DNA of 64,000 nt, taken from Cymbidium sinense. Taxonomy: Eukaryota > Streptophyta > Magnoliopsida > Asparagales > Orchidaceae. The position numbers were made by a program, and so were the translations under genes. The stretch's first letter is position 1, and each line of letters starts with the position of its first letter. The stretch covers positions 138,856,040 to 138,920,039 of the forward strand of contig CM038214.1 of assembly GCA_021442155.1 (NCBI GenBank). The letters run 5' to 3'. Positions 22,076 through 33,204 of the stretch are shown piece by piece. A model generated the notes under the pieces. It had not been told where the DNA came from, made no database searches, and saw only the letters and a list, made by a program, of their open reading frames with translations.

Positions 22076-22830
22076 TTATGTTAGGATGGTGCATGGTGTA
22101 ATGTATATTTTGTTTTATGATGTATTATTTTAGACTGGATGTTAGGTTGTATGTTTCGTAGACTAGATGGTTGGTCATGATTAGCTTAATCATATTTGTT
22201 GTAGGGGATTATATTTAAGGGGCTGCTTAAAAATAAATATAAATGCTTTCTTTACAGGTTATTTTAGCCCCTAAGCATAATCCAAATTAGGACAGGTGGG
22301 GTTGGTTGCCATGTGTAGGGTGCCATGTCCAAATAATAATTATAACTGCTTGGGTTGTAGGTGTGTCTAGCTAAAACTTATCTTACATTTGTACTTAGAT
22401 TTACTTTTCATATTTTTAATGTAATTTTGTATTAGGAATTAATATTAGTGCTATGGGGGGATAAGGATGAGCATTGGCTAGAAGGCTTTGTTCTAGGAGG
22501 CCATGTGATGCCTTTGAAGTGGAGCAAACCAAATCAAAGAAGGAGGAAGATACATGATGACAGAAAGATTTGATGACCCCCCATAGCATTTATCATTTGT
22601 AAATTACAAATTATTCTTTTATGTACCAGTTGTATAAGGTCAAAGCACTGCTACCCATTTTTCTTTTTGGGCTATACGGCGGCACCCGACTGCACTGGGC
22701 TGTTATTCTTTAATGTTAGATATAAAAATTATTTGATGTTGTGTTTAAAGTTCACAATTAGGATGGCATGATTTTCCTAATTTCTTTATATGTTTGATGT
22801 TTGAATGTGTGGCCTTGAATGTGATTAGTA
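22076..22830 (+). other. Possible solo-LTR-like sequence
   Basis: A stretch beginning near TGTTAGGATGGTGCATGG (22079) has unique sequence with moderate composition unlike the AT-rich neighbours. I did not find a convincing terminal repeat or target-site duplication, so the call is tentative. Confidence 0.2.
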
Positions 22831-24104
22831 TCTTAGAAAACAAATTAACCTTTCTACTTAACTACAACTCATAACTAAAATTTTAAATAATTAATAACCT
22901 CACATATAGCCTTAGACATAAATTAAGATAATTAAAGGATTTAGCAACCCCTTAGCAAAATGTTGAATGGCCAACAACATGCATATCATATTGTTTCACT
23001 CTTGAAAATAATGGATTTCCATCCTTACATGATAGGGGAATGCTTAACCTGTGAGGGCATCCTTTATGTTGGAAAACACCACCTTCTTGTTGATTTAGAC
23101 AACAACCTTATTTCATCATGCATGTAGGCATCAAAAACCTAAAGCATTTGTCTAGATGAAGTGTTAAAATAAATAAAATTTGAAAAGATTTTGCAACAGA
23201 CTAAGTTATATGCTCATACAATTCATCTCTAGTCTTCTAGGGAGTGGGTCTATGGACTTTAGTTTCTCTCTAATTAAACAATTGCCAAACTAATCTTGAA
23301 AATCATATGAATGAATTCTTTGATTTAAAGTGTAGAAGTTGTTAGCTAGCTGCCAGTCCAAGTGATTGTAAGTCCAGCAGTCGGGCGATTTATCCTCTCT
23401 TATGGAGTTAAACCATATGACCATTTTTGCTTAGGTTTAGGTTGCACTTTGGCTTATGCTAAAGCTCCCTATATTTAAGATCTGAGTGGCTATTTCTTTT
23501 AGGCTATAAGCATAAATCCTCACCTCTTAGGCATCTCCATAATCTTGTGTTGTCGGATTACAAGTACTAGCTTTCTAATCAAATGTCAACTTTAACAAAA
23601 TTGATCTTATCTTCAATATCAAAATTACAAATCCCAATTATAGGATAGGTTGAAATGCTCACTAGATTTTGTAGTATCAAGAGCATACCCTACTCATTTC
23701 TTTTGGCTTCGATAATTAGTCTTCTCCTTGAGTTTTTCCACTTGATTTTGCAATACAACTAATCTTTTGATAGTCTAGCATTAAAATCTTTAGAGACTTT
23801 AATTGATACTTTAATTTAGAGTATTCTTAAGGGATTCACAACCCTTAGAAAGTAATTAGCTATGGAGGCTTACCTCTGTAGGGAACTTAATGAACTCAAC
23901 TTAATATAAACCCTGCTTTACTTTTCTATGCAAAGTTGGGGAAAGATCTCTGGTACATTCGAAGACCCACCATGTATTAGGAGTCTTTATTAGGTGATTA
24001 GGTCCACCTTAGGGTGATGATTTCTATCTTTTATTAATGTTGTACATGATCATTTTAATAAGTATCCCCTAAGATCTAGGTGGTGTCCCACATCTCAAAA
24101 ATAA
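22831..24104. other. Unassigned DNA next to GRP copy 4
   Basis: AT-rich unique sequence without coding potential. It ends at about 24104, where GRP 3'UTR sequence starts abruptly without a T-tract. Confidence 0.35.
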
Positions 24105-24531
24105 ACACCACACACACCAAGTTATATAAGACACAAATGATGACATAGATAAAAAATGAGCATGCAAAGAGAAAATCAAAAATCCTAGATAACTAGAACC
24201 ATCTCTGCTATAAAGATACCTGATCGTAACCTAGATTTTCTATCCTTCAGTTACTTCAGTTCCTGTCAGAATCATCCCGGCCTCTCGAGTAGCGGGATCC
24301 ACCATCATATCCATGATCTCTCCCTCTACCACCACCAGGACTGTAACCTTCGTCGCTCCTCTTTCTTCCATAACCACCACTACTTTGACCACAACCTTTA
24401 TATGCACCAGCACCTCTAAATTCCCCACCACCACTATGATTATCACCACCTCTCCCTTCACCTCCATCACTAGATCTAGATTGAGCCTTATTGAAGGTGA
24501 TGTTCCTGTCATCAAGGTTCTGACCATTCTT
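24105..24531 (-). pseudogene. GRP mRNA 3' fragment, copy 4 (91-codon open frame, no start)
   Basis: This is the best preserved copy. The minus strand keeps an uninterrupted 91-codon frame from 24531 to a TGA at 24256-24258. It starts KNGQNLDDRNITFNKAQSRS, the last loop and strand of a GRP-type RRM, and continues into a glycine-rich tail (GGG, GRG, GGYG, YSPGGGRGR) and a C-terminus SRYSRGRDDSDRN. In plants GRPs of this type bind RNA in nucleus and cytoplasm; this piece lacks both RNP motifs and a start codon. It joins CATTC|TTAGGGTTTAG at the 5' side. At the 3' side the 3'UTR is cut at about 24105, inside the same stretch where copy 1 stops. Open frames at 24240-24527 (-) and 24313-24540 (+) are other frames over the same GGT/ACC repeats. 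Confidence 0.88.
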
Positions 24532-24860
24532 AGGGTTTAGGTTTAGGTATAGGTTTATTAGGTTATAGATTTTAGGTTATTTTTTTAGTTTATTTATTAC
24601 TTTAAGTTTAGTTATAGGGTTTTATGTTTAGGGTTTAGGGTTTAAGGTCAGGGTTTAGGGTTTTGGGTTTTAGGTTTTATGCTTTTAAGGTTTAGGGTTT
24701 AGGGTTAGGGTTTAGGGTTTAGGGCTTAGGGTTTTGTATTTAGGCTTTAAGGTTTAGGATTAATTTAGGGTTTAGGCTTTAGAGTTTAGGGTTTTAGGGT
24801 TTAGGGTTTAGAGTTTAGGGTGTAGGGTTTGGGTTTAGTGTTTTGGGTTTTGGGTTTAGG
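24532..24860 (+). repeat. Telomere-like block
   Basis: TTTAGGG units start directly at the truncated end of GRP copy 4 and continue to the LINE tail. Confidence 0.9.
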
Positions 24861-26627
24861 GTTTTATTAAGGAAACTTAGAATTCTATTACCATAAAAGG
24901 AAAAGATACAATATCTTTAAAGGGCAAAGCTCTAAAATTCTATTGCTCTTAGAAATATAAGAAACCTAAAAGCCCCAATACATTAGAAAAAAGAAAAAAA
25001 ACTAAAGATAAAATATAATATAAAAAAAAGAAGACTAAAGAAATCTAAAATAGTAAAGGATGAGTGAACAATAGTTCATGATTTTTTTGAGAAGGCAAGA
25101 TAAGAAATATCCATAATAATAACACTTCGATTGATTGAGTAATGACCATTCCCTCTGTAATGTTCCAACCTGTAAAAGAAATCTACAAAACACTACAAAG
25201 GCAAAGTCATAGCTAAAAAGGATAAGGACAAAGAGTGAAAATGCATAGAGTTGAGAAAGAAAAGGCTCTAGCTCAATTTGGATCATCTCAATGGAAAATA
25301 ATACATATGAGCATCCAAACTTCATAAAGAAAGGTTACAATCATATGTAATGCTACCAACTAGAGAGAAGAGGTTAGTAACATCAAAGCCATCATAGCAG
25401 ACATCAGATAGAAGCAAACATCCAAGTCCAGTCAGTAGAGTTCCGGATCTTGCACCATTAAATAAAGAGTGACCAACAACAACTAGTAGTAAACCATAAA
25501 AAAAACCATAATAGACTAATCATAAAACCTAAAGAGAGGTTAGAAAAGTCAAACACACAGCATTATCCAAATATCCATCCAAGCTCCAAACCGAGGATAA
25601 CTAGAACCAGAATCGAGCAAAAACCCAATTAATAGAGAAATAACTAACAAAACCTACATAGGAGCCCTCAAGCAAAAGTCCCAACAAGTAGTAGTCACCA
25701 AGCCAAACCAGGGTGAACGACCATAAATGACTAAACATGTCATAATGAAACCATCAACTAAAGGAAGCATAAGCTGCATCTAGTGCAAAGCACAATTAAT
25801 ACAAATAGAATTCCAATCCAAAAGGATCAATACTGAGTTCAACCAAAGTAAAAGGCTCCAAAGAAATTATCCAAGAAGAAGAAAAACTCAACCAACCAAG
25901 ATTCGAAGGATAACTAAAAGTCCTCCAACCACACCAGCTATGTAAAATAGCCATAAGGTAACCACCAGAGAACAACCCATCATAAGTAACCAATAAAGGA
26001 AGCATCCCTAACATCCAAGGAAAAGTAGAAAACCAAAAAAGTACAACACAATAGAGGTCCAAAAAAAGAACAACCACCATAGAAAGGCAATAATAGCAAC
26101 TGGCCAGGTCCAGCCAAAAAACCAAACTTCCCTTGCAATAAAGACTAATCTGACAAGAAGCATAGCAACAACATAAATCCTTCTATAAATAATGCACCTA
26201 GTAGCGGCTAATCCCAAGAGATTAACTAAACACAAAACCAAAGCAAAAGAAGGATCCAGCAATAAACAAAAAAAAAACTAAGAGGCAACCCCAAAAAGTA
26301 GCTAGAAACTCTCCGGAAGAGAAGGCCCATAAAGGCCAATAGTAGTTTCCATTAGGGAGACCATTCAAAAACAAAAGTAATTCTAGTTCAAGAGGAGAGC
26401 CAACAAACAAACCAGTTTAAAAAATTGAATAAATCCAGAGTAAAAACCATCTCATCCACCAGCAACCAGAGTAACAAGGCAAAGAAGATAGTAGCCACCA
26501 GTCTGGAAAAACCAACCCAACCCAAGTTGCAAAGATAGGAACCACCTAGTAGTAACCACCAGGCAAACCCAGAAGCAAGAGGTTAAAATAATAACCCAAC
26601 TTAGGCCAAAAAGTGAAAATCAGTTTA
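24861..26627 (-). mobile_element. LINE 3' tail fragment, copy a
   Basis: On the minus strand this is a T/G-rich LINE 3' region related to the tails of the two large LINEs (shared TGTAACC(T/C)TTC..TTTGGATGCTCA-type passage near 25320 and a terminal GGTAATAGAATTCTAAG.. near 24880). It ends at the left in a short T/A stretch joined to TTTAGGG. The right (5') edge is GTGAAAATCAGTTTA, the same truncation point as in the copies ending at 36377 and 43056. Overlapping minus frames at 25035-25325, 25796-26125, 26008-26262 and 26222-26410 are rich in Phe, Leu, Trp and Tyr, as expected for stop-poor T/G-rich DNA; no domain is recognised, so I do not call a protein. Confidence 0.72.
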
Positions 26628-27001
26628 ATGTTTTTGGTTTAGGGTTTAGCATTAGGATTTAGGTTTTAAGGTTTAGGCTTATGTGTTTAGGCTTTACAGT
26701 TTAGGCTTTAGTCTTTAGTGTTTAGGTTTTAGGGTTTAGTTTAGGTTTAGTTTTGAGGGGTTTAGGTTTAAGTTTAGGTATAGGTTTAAGTTTAGGTTTT
26801 AGATTTAGTTGGGTTTTTAGATTTTTTATGGTTTAAGGTTTTAGGGTTTTAGATTTAGGTTTATTTATAGTTTATTGTTTAGGGTTTAGGTTTAGAGTTT
26901 AGGTTTAGGTTTAGTTTTAGTTTTAGGTTTAGGGTTTAGGTTTAGGGTTTAGGGTTGTAGGTTTAGGGTTTAGGGTTTAATGTTAATTTTAGGGTTAGGG
27001 C
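26628..27001 (+). repeat. Telomere-like block with TTTAGG hexamers
   Basis: Mixed TTTAGGG and TTTAGG units; hexamer runs such as GTTTAGGTTTAGG occur around 26760 and 26900. Confidence 0.87.
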
Positions 27002-27483
27002 TTTTTTCAAAAAAAATTAAGTAAACTCGAACGTTTGGGTTTATTTAATTTATTTAGTTTATTTTTTATTTATTTTAGTTTATTTTATTTTTTTATTTTT
27101 ATTTAATTTAGATTATTTATTTTAGGTTTATTTATTTTAGTTTAGGTTTTTAATTTTGTTTATTTTTTTTTAGGTTTAGGTTTAGGTTTAGGTTTATTTT
27201 TTAGTTTAGTTTTATTTTATTTTATTTTTTAAAGTTGTTTTATTTTTTTTATTTATAAGTGTTTAGGTATTTATTTTATTTTTTTTTAGGTTTAAGTTTT
27301 ATTTTAGGTTTATTTTTTAGGTTTATTTTTTATTTAGGGTTTAGGTTTATTTTTAGTTTATTTTATTTTATTTAGTTTAGGATTAGGTTTAGGTTTTATT
27401 TATTTTACTTTTATTTATTTTAGTTTAGTTTATTTAACTTTAGGTTTATGTTTATTTTACTTTTATTTTAGGTTTAGATTTTT
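27002..27483 (+). repeat. T-rich block led by AAAATTAAGTAAAC
   Basis: Lead motif at about 27002-27030, preceded by a T6-C-A9 stretch, then TTTTA/TTTAGG words up to the LINE tail. Confidence 0.87.
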
Positions 27484-27765
27484 TTCAAAAATGGGAAAAT
27501 TTTATTTCCACTAGAAAAGGATTATAATGTCCTTAAACGGGGATAAATCTCCAAAAACTAATGCACAAAAAGCTACAATAAAGCCTAAAGAGATAAATTC
27601 TAATACAAGAGAAAAGAAAAGAAAAAGAAAAGAAAGAAAACTTAGCAAGATCTGAAACCCTCCGAGTGATCACAAATGACCTGTAAGACCCCAAGTTTTG
27701 AAAAAACAACTTGCAAGAAACTTAAACGGAGATAAACTAAGAGAAAAGATGAAAAGAAAGGTAAG

Positions 27766-27808
<43 letters not shown>

Positions 27809-28205
27809 TTAATAAAAGCCATGGATAAGGCTCAGGCTCAGTCACAATCAGCTAAAGGAGCAAAATAATTTATGAGTATCCAAACTCCAAAAGAAGGGTT
27901 ACAGTCACAAATAATGTTACTAGCCAAAATAAAATGAAGAAAACATCCTAGCCCTCACAACCAAACTTACCTTAGCTATGGAGCTAACCCATAACCAATA
28001 ACCAACAAAGTTCTAATACCTGCCATCAATCTGCTAAATTTTGTTGCTCCAATTAAACCTTAAAAACCTACAACTTACAACCCTAAACCTTAAACTCCAA
28101 ACCCAAAAAAAAAATAAAATAAAAACAACAAGAACTAAAAAAATAAACCAAAAAATGAAAAATAAACCCCTCCCTGTCCCAAGCTCTAATGATTCTTGAA
28201 TCCTT
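27484..28205 (-). mobile_element. LINE 3' tail fragment, copy b
   Basis: Minus-strand LINE 3'UTR with a T-tract (27482-27488) joined to TTTAGA on the left. It shares with the large minus LINE the passage around GACTGAGCCTGAGCC (27830-27842 here, 52425-52440 there) and TGTAACCCTTC (27897-27907). It contains an (AG)n microsatellite. The right boundary with the following + strand LINE is approximate. Frames at 27642-27845 and 28034-28225 (-) are not assigned. Confidence 0.65.
27766..27805. repeat. (AG)n microsatellite
   Basis: About 19 AG dinucleotides in the LINE 3'UTR, on the minus strand a CT tract. Confidence 0.9.
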
Positions 28206-28379
28206 TTCATTCTCTTTCTCATCATTTATGAGCTGGTTTTCCAATAATTTCTTCTAGTTTGGCTTGGATCTTTGGCCTTTGGCTGATCAATGTTCGGTTC
28301 TTAAGTGGTACCATTTGCCATGTATCAATTTTTATGAATACTTGGGGAAAACCAAATGCTATAGCTGCTCCGGCTCGGG

Positions 28380-29317
28380 CTTCTAATTCTTTGGGAATAG
28401 CTAAACCTTTTGCCTCTAAATCCTTCAAAGATGCTTCATCTGGTAAGGATTCTTCAACTTCTTCTGATATTTCTTTAAACATGGTTCATACGACCTTCAA
28501 AAGTGTTTTGGCTATTATGTGCTCTGATTTGGATATTGAATAACTAGGACAAACATTGCAAAACTCATGGACATGATGTCTCGAATGCTTTGTTACTCAT
28601 CCACATCTTGAAGAAAGTGGTTAAAAAAAATCCTTTGGAAAATTAGATATTTAAAAGTGATAAAAGAAAAACTACTTTAAATGAAAAGGATAATGGTGTT
28701 GTGAATGATATTGTTGATGTTTCTAATGCTGTTCCTAATGTTTCTAATGTTGTTCCCAATGTAAGTGGTAGTGATAAGCTTGTTAAAAATGCTTATGAAA
28801 ATGTTTTGGAGAGTAATCAAGTTTCAACTACTATTATTTTTGTTATTCCTGAAAATTTGTAAGTGGATGATTTTCATGTTTTAGTTTCATATTCTAAATA
28901 GATTTATGTTGCTAAAAATCTTATAGAAAATGGTTTTGTTATTTCACCTCAAAAATTATTAAAAGAAAATATTTTTTTTATCTTCTTTGAATTTGGGCAA
29001 GAATGATGGTATGGTGCTTGCTGATAAAGTGCAACCAAGTGTTTATTTGCTTAATAAATCTATTTTTGCCAATTCTTTAATTATTATTCTAGATGGTTAC
29101 TTTGCTTAGTGATATTTCTCATTTAATGGATAAAGAGGATTTGTCTTCTTGTCAAATGGGATTTTCTCCTAAATCTTTTGTTAATAATGATGAATCAATG
29201 GAGAATGAGATCGATTTTCAAACAATTTTTGTGAAAAGGAAAAAATTGTTTAAAAATTATCCTCCTAAATTTTCTAGATCTACTCGATCTTCTTCATCTT
29301 CTTTGCCTAATAAAAAA
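28380..29317 (+). pseudogene. LINE ORF1 remnant
   Basis: The passage KSFKDASSGKDSS and then AIMCSDLDIE (about 28416-28542) matches the ORF1 start of the minus LINE (KSFKDALSGK, LAVMCSDQDVE). A decayed zinc knuckle CKTHGHD lies at 28558-28578; the second Cys of the CCHC pattern is His. ORF1 products of plant L1 elements bind their RNA. Many stops and shifts follow, and a Lys/Ser-rich end precedes ORF2 at about 29290-29317. The sequence upstream of 28380 does not clearly match the other LINE. Confidence 0.65.
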
Positions 29318-29319
29318 TA

Positions 29320-30190
29320 ATGTTTAACTTTCTTATTTGGAATGTGAGGGGCATTGGTACTCTTGGTGTTAGGAATAGAATTAGGAATCTTTGTAAAATT
29401 TATAATGTTGGTTTCTTGGTTATTCTTGAACCTCTTATTTTTTTTTTTAAAATAATGCATGCGACCATGATGATTGGTTTTAGCAACTTTTATTTCAGTA
29501 GCAATAATAAGATTTGGTTATTTTGGAATAATTCTCTTACTATTTATGTTTTTAAGGATTTTCAACAAGTTATTATTGTGGATATTTCATTTGGTGATTA
29601 TCATGCTTTTGGCTCTTTTGTTTATGCTACTTGTAACAAGTTAGAGAGGATAATTCTTTGGGATAAATTATCTAGTTTCTTCTATTGTTAATGATTCTTG
29701 GATTGTTGGTGAGGATTTCAATATGGTCCTTTCTTTGAATGAAAGGAAAGGGGTTCTTTGTCAATTTACATTCAATGGAAGATTTTGCAAATATGATTTT
29801 GGATTGTAATCTTCATGATGTTGGTTTCATTTGTTCTCAATTTACTTGGAATAATCATAGATTGTGGCAACGGTTGGATCATTCCTTATATAATAATTAT
29901 TGGTTAAACCATTTGGCCATTAACTTTGGTGGAGCATCTTAGTAGAACTCTCTTGGATCATGCTCCTCTTTTGATTTATATTAAGGATGTTGTTCATAAT
30001 AATAATATCATTAAAAATTTTTATTTTCAAAATATGTGGCTACAAGATAAAAGTTTTCTTGATGTTATTGCTTATAATTAGTGTGATCCTCTTTCTCCTG
30101 ATGATTCTGCATTTGGTATGATGAGGTTTTGGATTAAGCTTAAAAGGCTTAAGCATAATATCACTTGGTGGAGCAGAAACTATTTTAAAA
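29320..30190 (+). pseudogene. LINE ORF2: endonuclease domain
   Basis: ORF2 starts at an ATG (29320) with FLIWNVRGIG and a Glu in VILEPL at 29428-29430, the early motifs of the apurinic-type endonuclease that nicks the target. After a frameshift near 29690, GEDFN replaces the usual GGDFN (about 29712-29726), FTWNNHRLWQRLDHSL follows (about 29843-29890), and SRTLLDHAPLLIYI (about 29940-29981) matches the S-D-H motif with Leu for the usual Asp neighbour. At least two frameshifts and stops break the domain. Confidence 0.75.
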
Positions 30191-30199
30191 TCTTTTTAA

Positions 30200-31930
30200 T
30201 AATATCAAGAATATGGAACAAAAGGTGAAATATTTGGAAGAACTTGTTATTATTGATTCTCCTCTTTGTTCTAATCTTACTAAAGCTAAAAATAATCTAA
30301 TTAAGTTTAATATATGGAGGATACTTATTAGACAAAAAACCTCTAAGCATCTTTATGAGGGGGAAAGAAACACTAAATATTTTTATGCTTTTATAATGAA
30401 AAGAAGAGTTCTTGGTCGCATTCATAAAATCAAGAACTTTGATGGTGCTTGGCTTTCCAAAAATGAGGATATATTTTCTTCTACTCTTAATTATTTTAAA
30501 GATATTTTAAATAAATATTTTCAACTTGATCATTAATCCAATCCCTCTATCATCCCTTATATTATGTCTATAGAGGATAATGAGTGCTTGGTTACTCCTC
30601 CTTCCGATGAGAAAATTTTTTAATATTCATAATGGTATGAATGTTGATTCGCATGTATCGGATGGTTACACTACTTTATTCTTTCAAAAAGCTTGGTTTA
30701 TTATTAAAGCTGATCTTGTTAATGCTATTAAGGATTTTTTTTCCAAGAATTCTATTCCTAAATATTTTACTAGCACTTGTATTGTTCATATTCTTAAGAA
30801 TTATAATCCTGACTTTTCGAATGGCTTTAGATCTATTAGTCTTCGTACTTTTTTCAATAAATTGATTTCTAAAATTTTGACTAATAAACTTAGTAAGTTT
30901 TTTTCCTAAGATTATATCTCCTAATCAAACTTTATGAAAGGAAGAACTATTTTGGATAACATCTTGCTTGCTCAAGAATTGATTCATGATTTGAATGTTA
31001 AAACTAGAGGTGACAATTTACTTTAAGCTTGACATCATAAAAGCTTATGATAACATTTCTTGGGATTTTCTTAATAGCATTCTATTTTTATTTGTTTTTT
31101 AATCATTTTGTTTCTTTGGTTAGCAATATAATTAGAAATGTTTGGTTTTCATTAGTTATCAATGGTGAAAATTTTGGTTTCTTTAATTCCTCTCAAGGTA
31201 TAAGACAAGGTGACTCTCTTTCTCCATAGCTTTTTATTATTGTGATTGATGTCTTGTTGGCTTAATCATTTTTTAGAAGAATTCTAGTATGTATTTCAAG
31301 AATCTTAGTGGTTTGGCTATCTCTCATTTAAGCTTTGCGATGATTTCATAATATTTTGTAATGGCTCATTACATTATGTTAAAATGCTTAAGGGTTTTAA
31401 ATAAATTTGAAAAGGAAAGTGGCCTTTTGATTAGTACTCATAAAAGTTGTTTTATCACTTCTACTTCTACCTCTATTCATAGAATTAATAAAATAATGGA
31501 TATCACTAGTTTTCATCAAAATCTTCCTATTAAATATTTAGGCTCCCCTTTATATTATGGTCATAAGAGATCCCATCTCTTTAATGAGGTAATTCATAAT
31601 ATTCAAAATAAAATTTCTACCTTGAATTTCATTTTTTTATCATTTGGTGGTAGATTAATTGTTTATTAAAAGTACTCTTTATTCTCTTCCTTTTTATCTG
31701 TTGCTTAATATTGTTCCTAATTCCCTTATTCTTATCCGGATTGAAAGACTTTTTAATAAGTTTTTTGGGGTTCTAGGAATTAGCCAAAAAAGGCTTCATT
31801 GGACTTCTTGGTCCAATATGTGTGGTACTATTTATGAAGGTGGCCTTGGGTGCAGATATTTGATGGACTCCACCAATGTTTTTCTTATAAACTTTGGTGG
31901 AATTTTCAAAAAATGGAAGTCTTTGGGCTA
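30200..31930 (+). pseudogene. LINE ORF2: reverse transcriptase domain
   Basis: Successive frames carry the linker (30213-30536), fingers (30580-30909, with FRSISLRTFFNKLISKIL), motif A KLDIIKAYD at 31024-31050 with the catalytic Asp, motif B GFFNSSQGIRQGDSLSP ending at 31229, motif C near 31334, and the thumb/connection with LPIKYLGSPLYYGHK and FGGRL (31361-31669) then LIRIERLFNKFFG and GGLGCR (31659-31931). Motif C reads AGC TTT GC-GAT GAT: one base of the Phe-Ala-Asp-Asp box is missing. Frameshifts separate most segments. Confidence 0.82.
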
Positions 31931-32146
31931 AAAATTCATGAAATTTAAATATTGCAAAGGTAAGCATCATTTGATTTGCTATTATAAACATGGTGATTCT
32001 ATTGTTTGGAAATGGCTCTATGATATTAAATGGAAAGTGGAACCTCTCATTTTTTTTTTTGGGGTATTTATAATGGGTCTTCCTTCTTTTGGCAAGATGG
32101 GGGACTTTTTCATTGATTCTTTGCTTATACCTATTGTACTTCTTCT

Positions 32147-32545
32147 TTGAAAGTTAGTCATTTTATTTATAATGGGGAATGGAATTTCTCTCTTTTAAAT
32201 GAGTTGATTCTTGATTTCATTAGTAATAAAATAATTAATATTTCTAGTAATAGAGAATTTTCTTTTAAAGATACTTGGCAATATGTTAATGTTAAAAACA
32301 CCACTTCTCCTGTTTTCCTTAAAATTTGGAATAATATTATTCCTACTTATGCTGTTCTTATGTGGAGAATTTTAAGGGATTATATTATTGTTGACTCTTT
32401 ACTATTGGACAAAGATTTTTATATACCTTCCAAATGCATGTGTTGTTTCCATATTAAGAATGTTAATATTTTTTTTGTTAATGGTGCCATTCCCTCTAAA
32501 GTTTGGGGTTGGTATAAGGATTTATTTAACTTAAGTTGTTTTTAA
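32147..32545 (+). pseudogene. LINE ORF2: zf-RVT region
   Basis: FSFKDTWQYV, IWNNIIPTYAVLMWRILRD and KCMCCFHIKNVN match the zinc-binding region found after the reverse transcriptase in plant LINEs. The first two Cys are present (MCC), but the following His and Cys are replaced. A 132-codon frame survives from 32147. Confidence 0.72.
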
Positions 32546-32839
32546 TGGAAATTTAACGTTAATGCAACTTGGATTCTTATTTTCTTAATACTTAATATCA
32601 AAATTGTGGTATTTACTTTGGTTTATTTGGCTTAAGAAATGATGCTAAACATCGATGTGCCTATGAACCATAAGAGGATTATTGCTAGGACTAAAGAAAA
32701 GATTTTTTTCTTTACATATCGCTTCTCAATGGTACTAATTTTAGATGGTGTAAGGTTGTTGCCTCTAAATTGGGTATCCATTTTCCATATTGTGACTCGT
32801 CTCCTAAATATAAAATTATTCATTTGATTAAGCCTCCTA

Positions 32840-33204
32840 ATTGTTGTATTAAAATTAATACTGATGGCTCTATTGCACATAACAAGTCGGGTTGTGGAGG
32901 CATTTTTAGAAACAATCATGGGAATATTATCTTGGTATTTTCCACTCCTCTTTCTATTAAATCAATTATTTTTGTTGAATTGATGGCTATTTTTTATGCT
33001 CTTAAGCTTTATATAGAGAAAAAATTTCAAACTATTTGGTTGGAATCTTATGCCAAGATGGTTGTTGCTATGATCAATTCTAGCCATAAGGGTAATGCTA
33101 GGCTTTTCTATTTAATTAGAAATATTAAAGCTATTATCTCTAAACTTTCTTTTAAAATTACACATATTTTAAGAGAAGGTAACTCTTGTACGATTTTTAG
33201 CTAG
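32840..33204 (+). pseudogene. LINE ORF2: RNase H domain
   Basis: INTDGS, GGIFRNNHGN, VELMAIFYALKL, IWLESYAKMVV and HILREGN are the ordered motifs of the RVT_3-type RNase H at the end of plant L1 ORF2. The first Asp and the Glu remain. The third acidic position (usually Asp after Glu-x) is changed to Ser-Tyr here and the last Asp region is lost because the frame stops right after Asn-Ser. Confidence 0.78.

Noticed and set aside
22076..22830. Complete solo LTR with target-site duplication
   Set aside because: A TG start is visible, but I found no matching CA end with a duplication, so only a low-confidence note is kept.
24313..24540. Thr/Ser-rich protein on the + strand
   Set aside because: It is antisense to the GRP glycine codons (ACC words) and begins and ends without gene signals. 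The same applies to 35224-35457 and 38289-38504.
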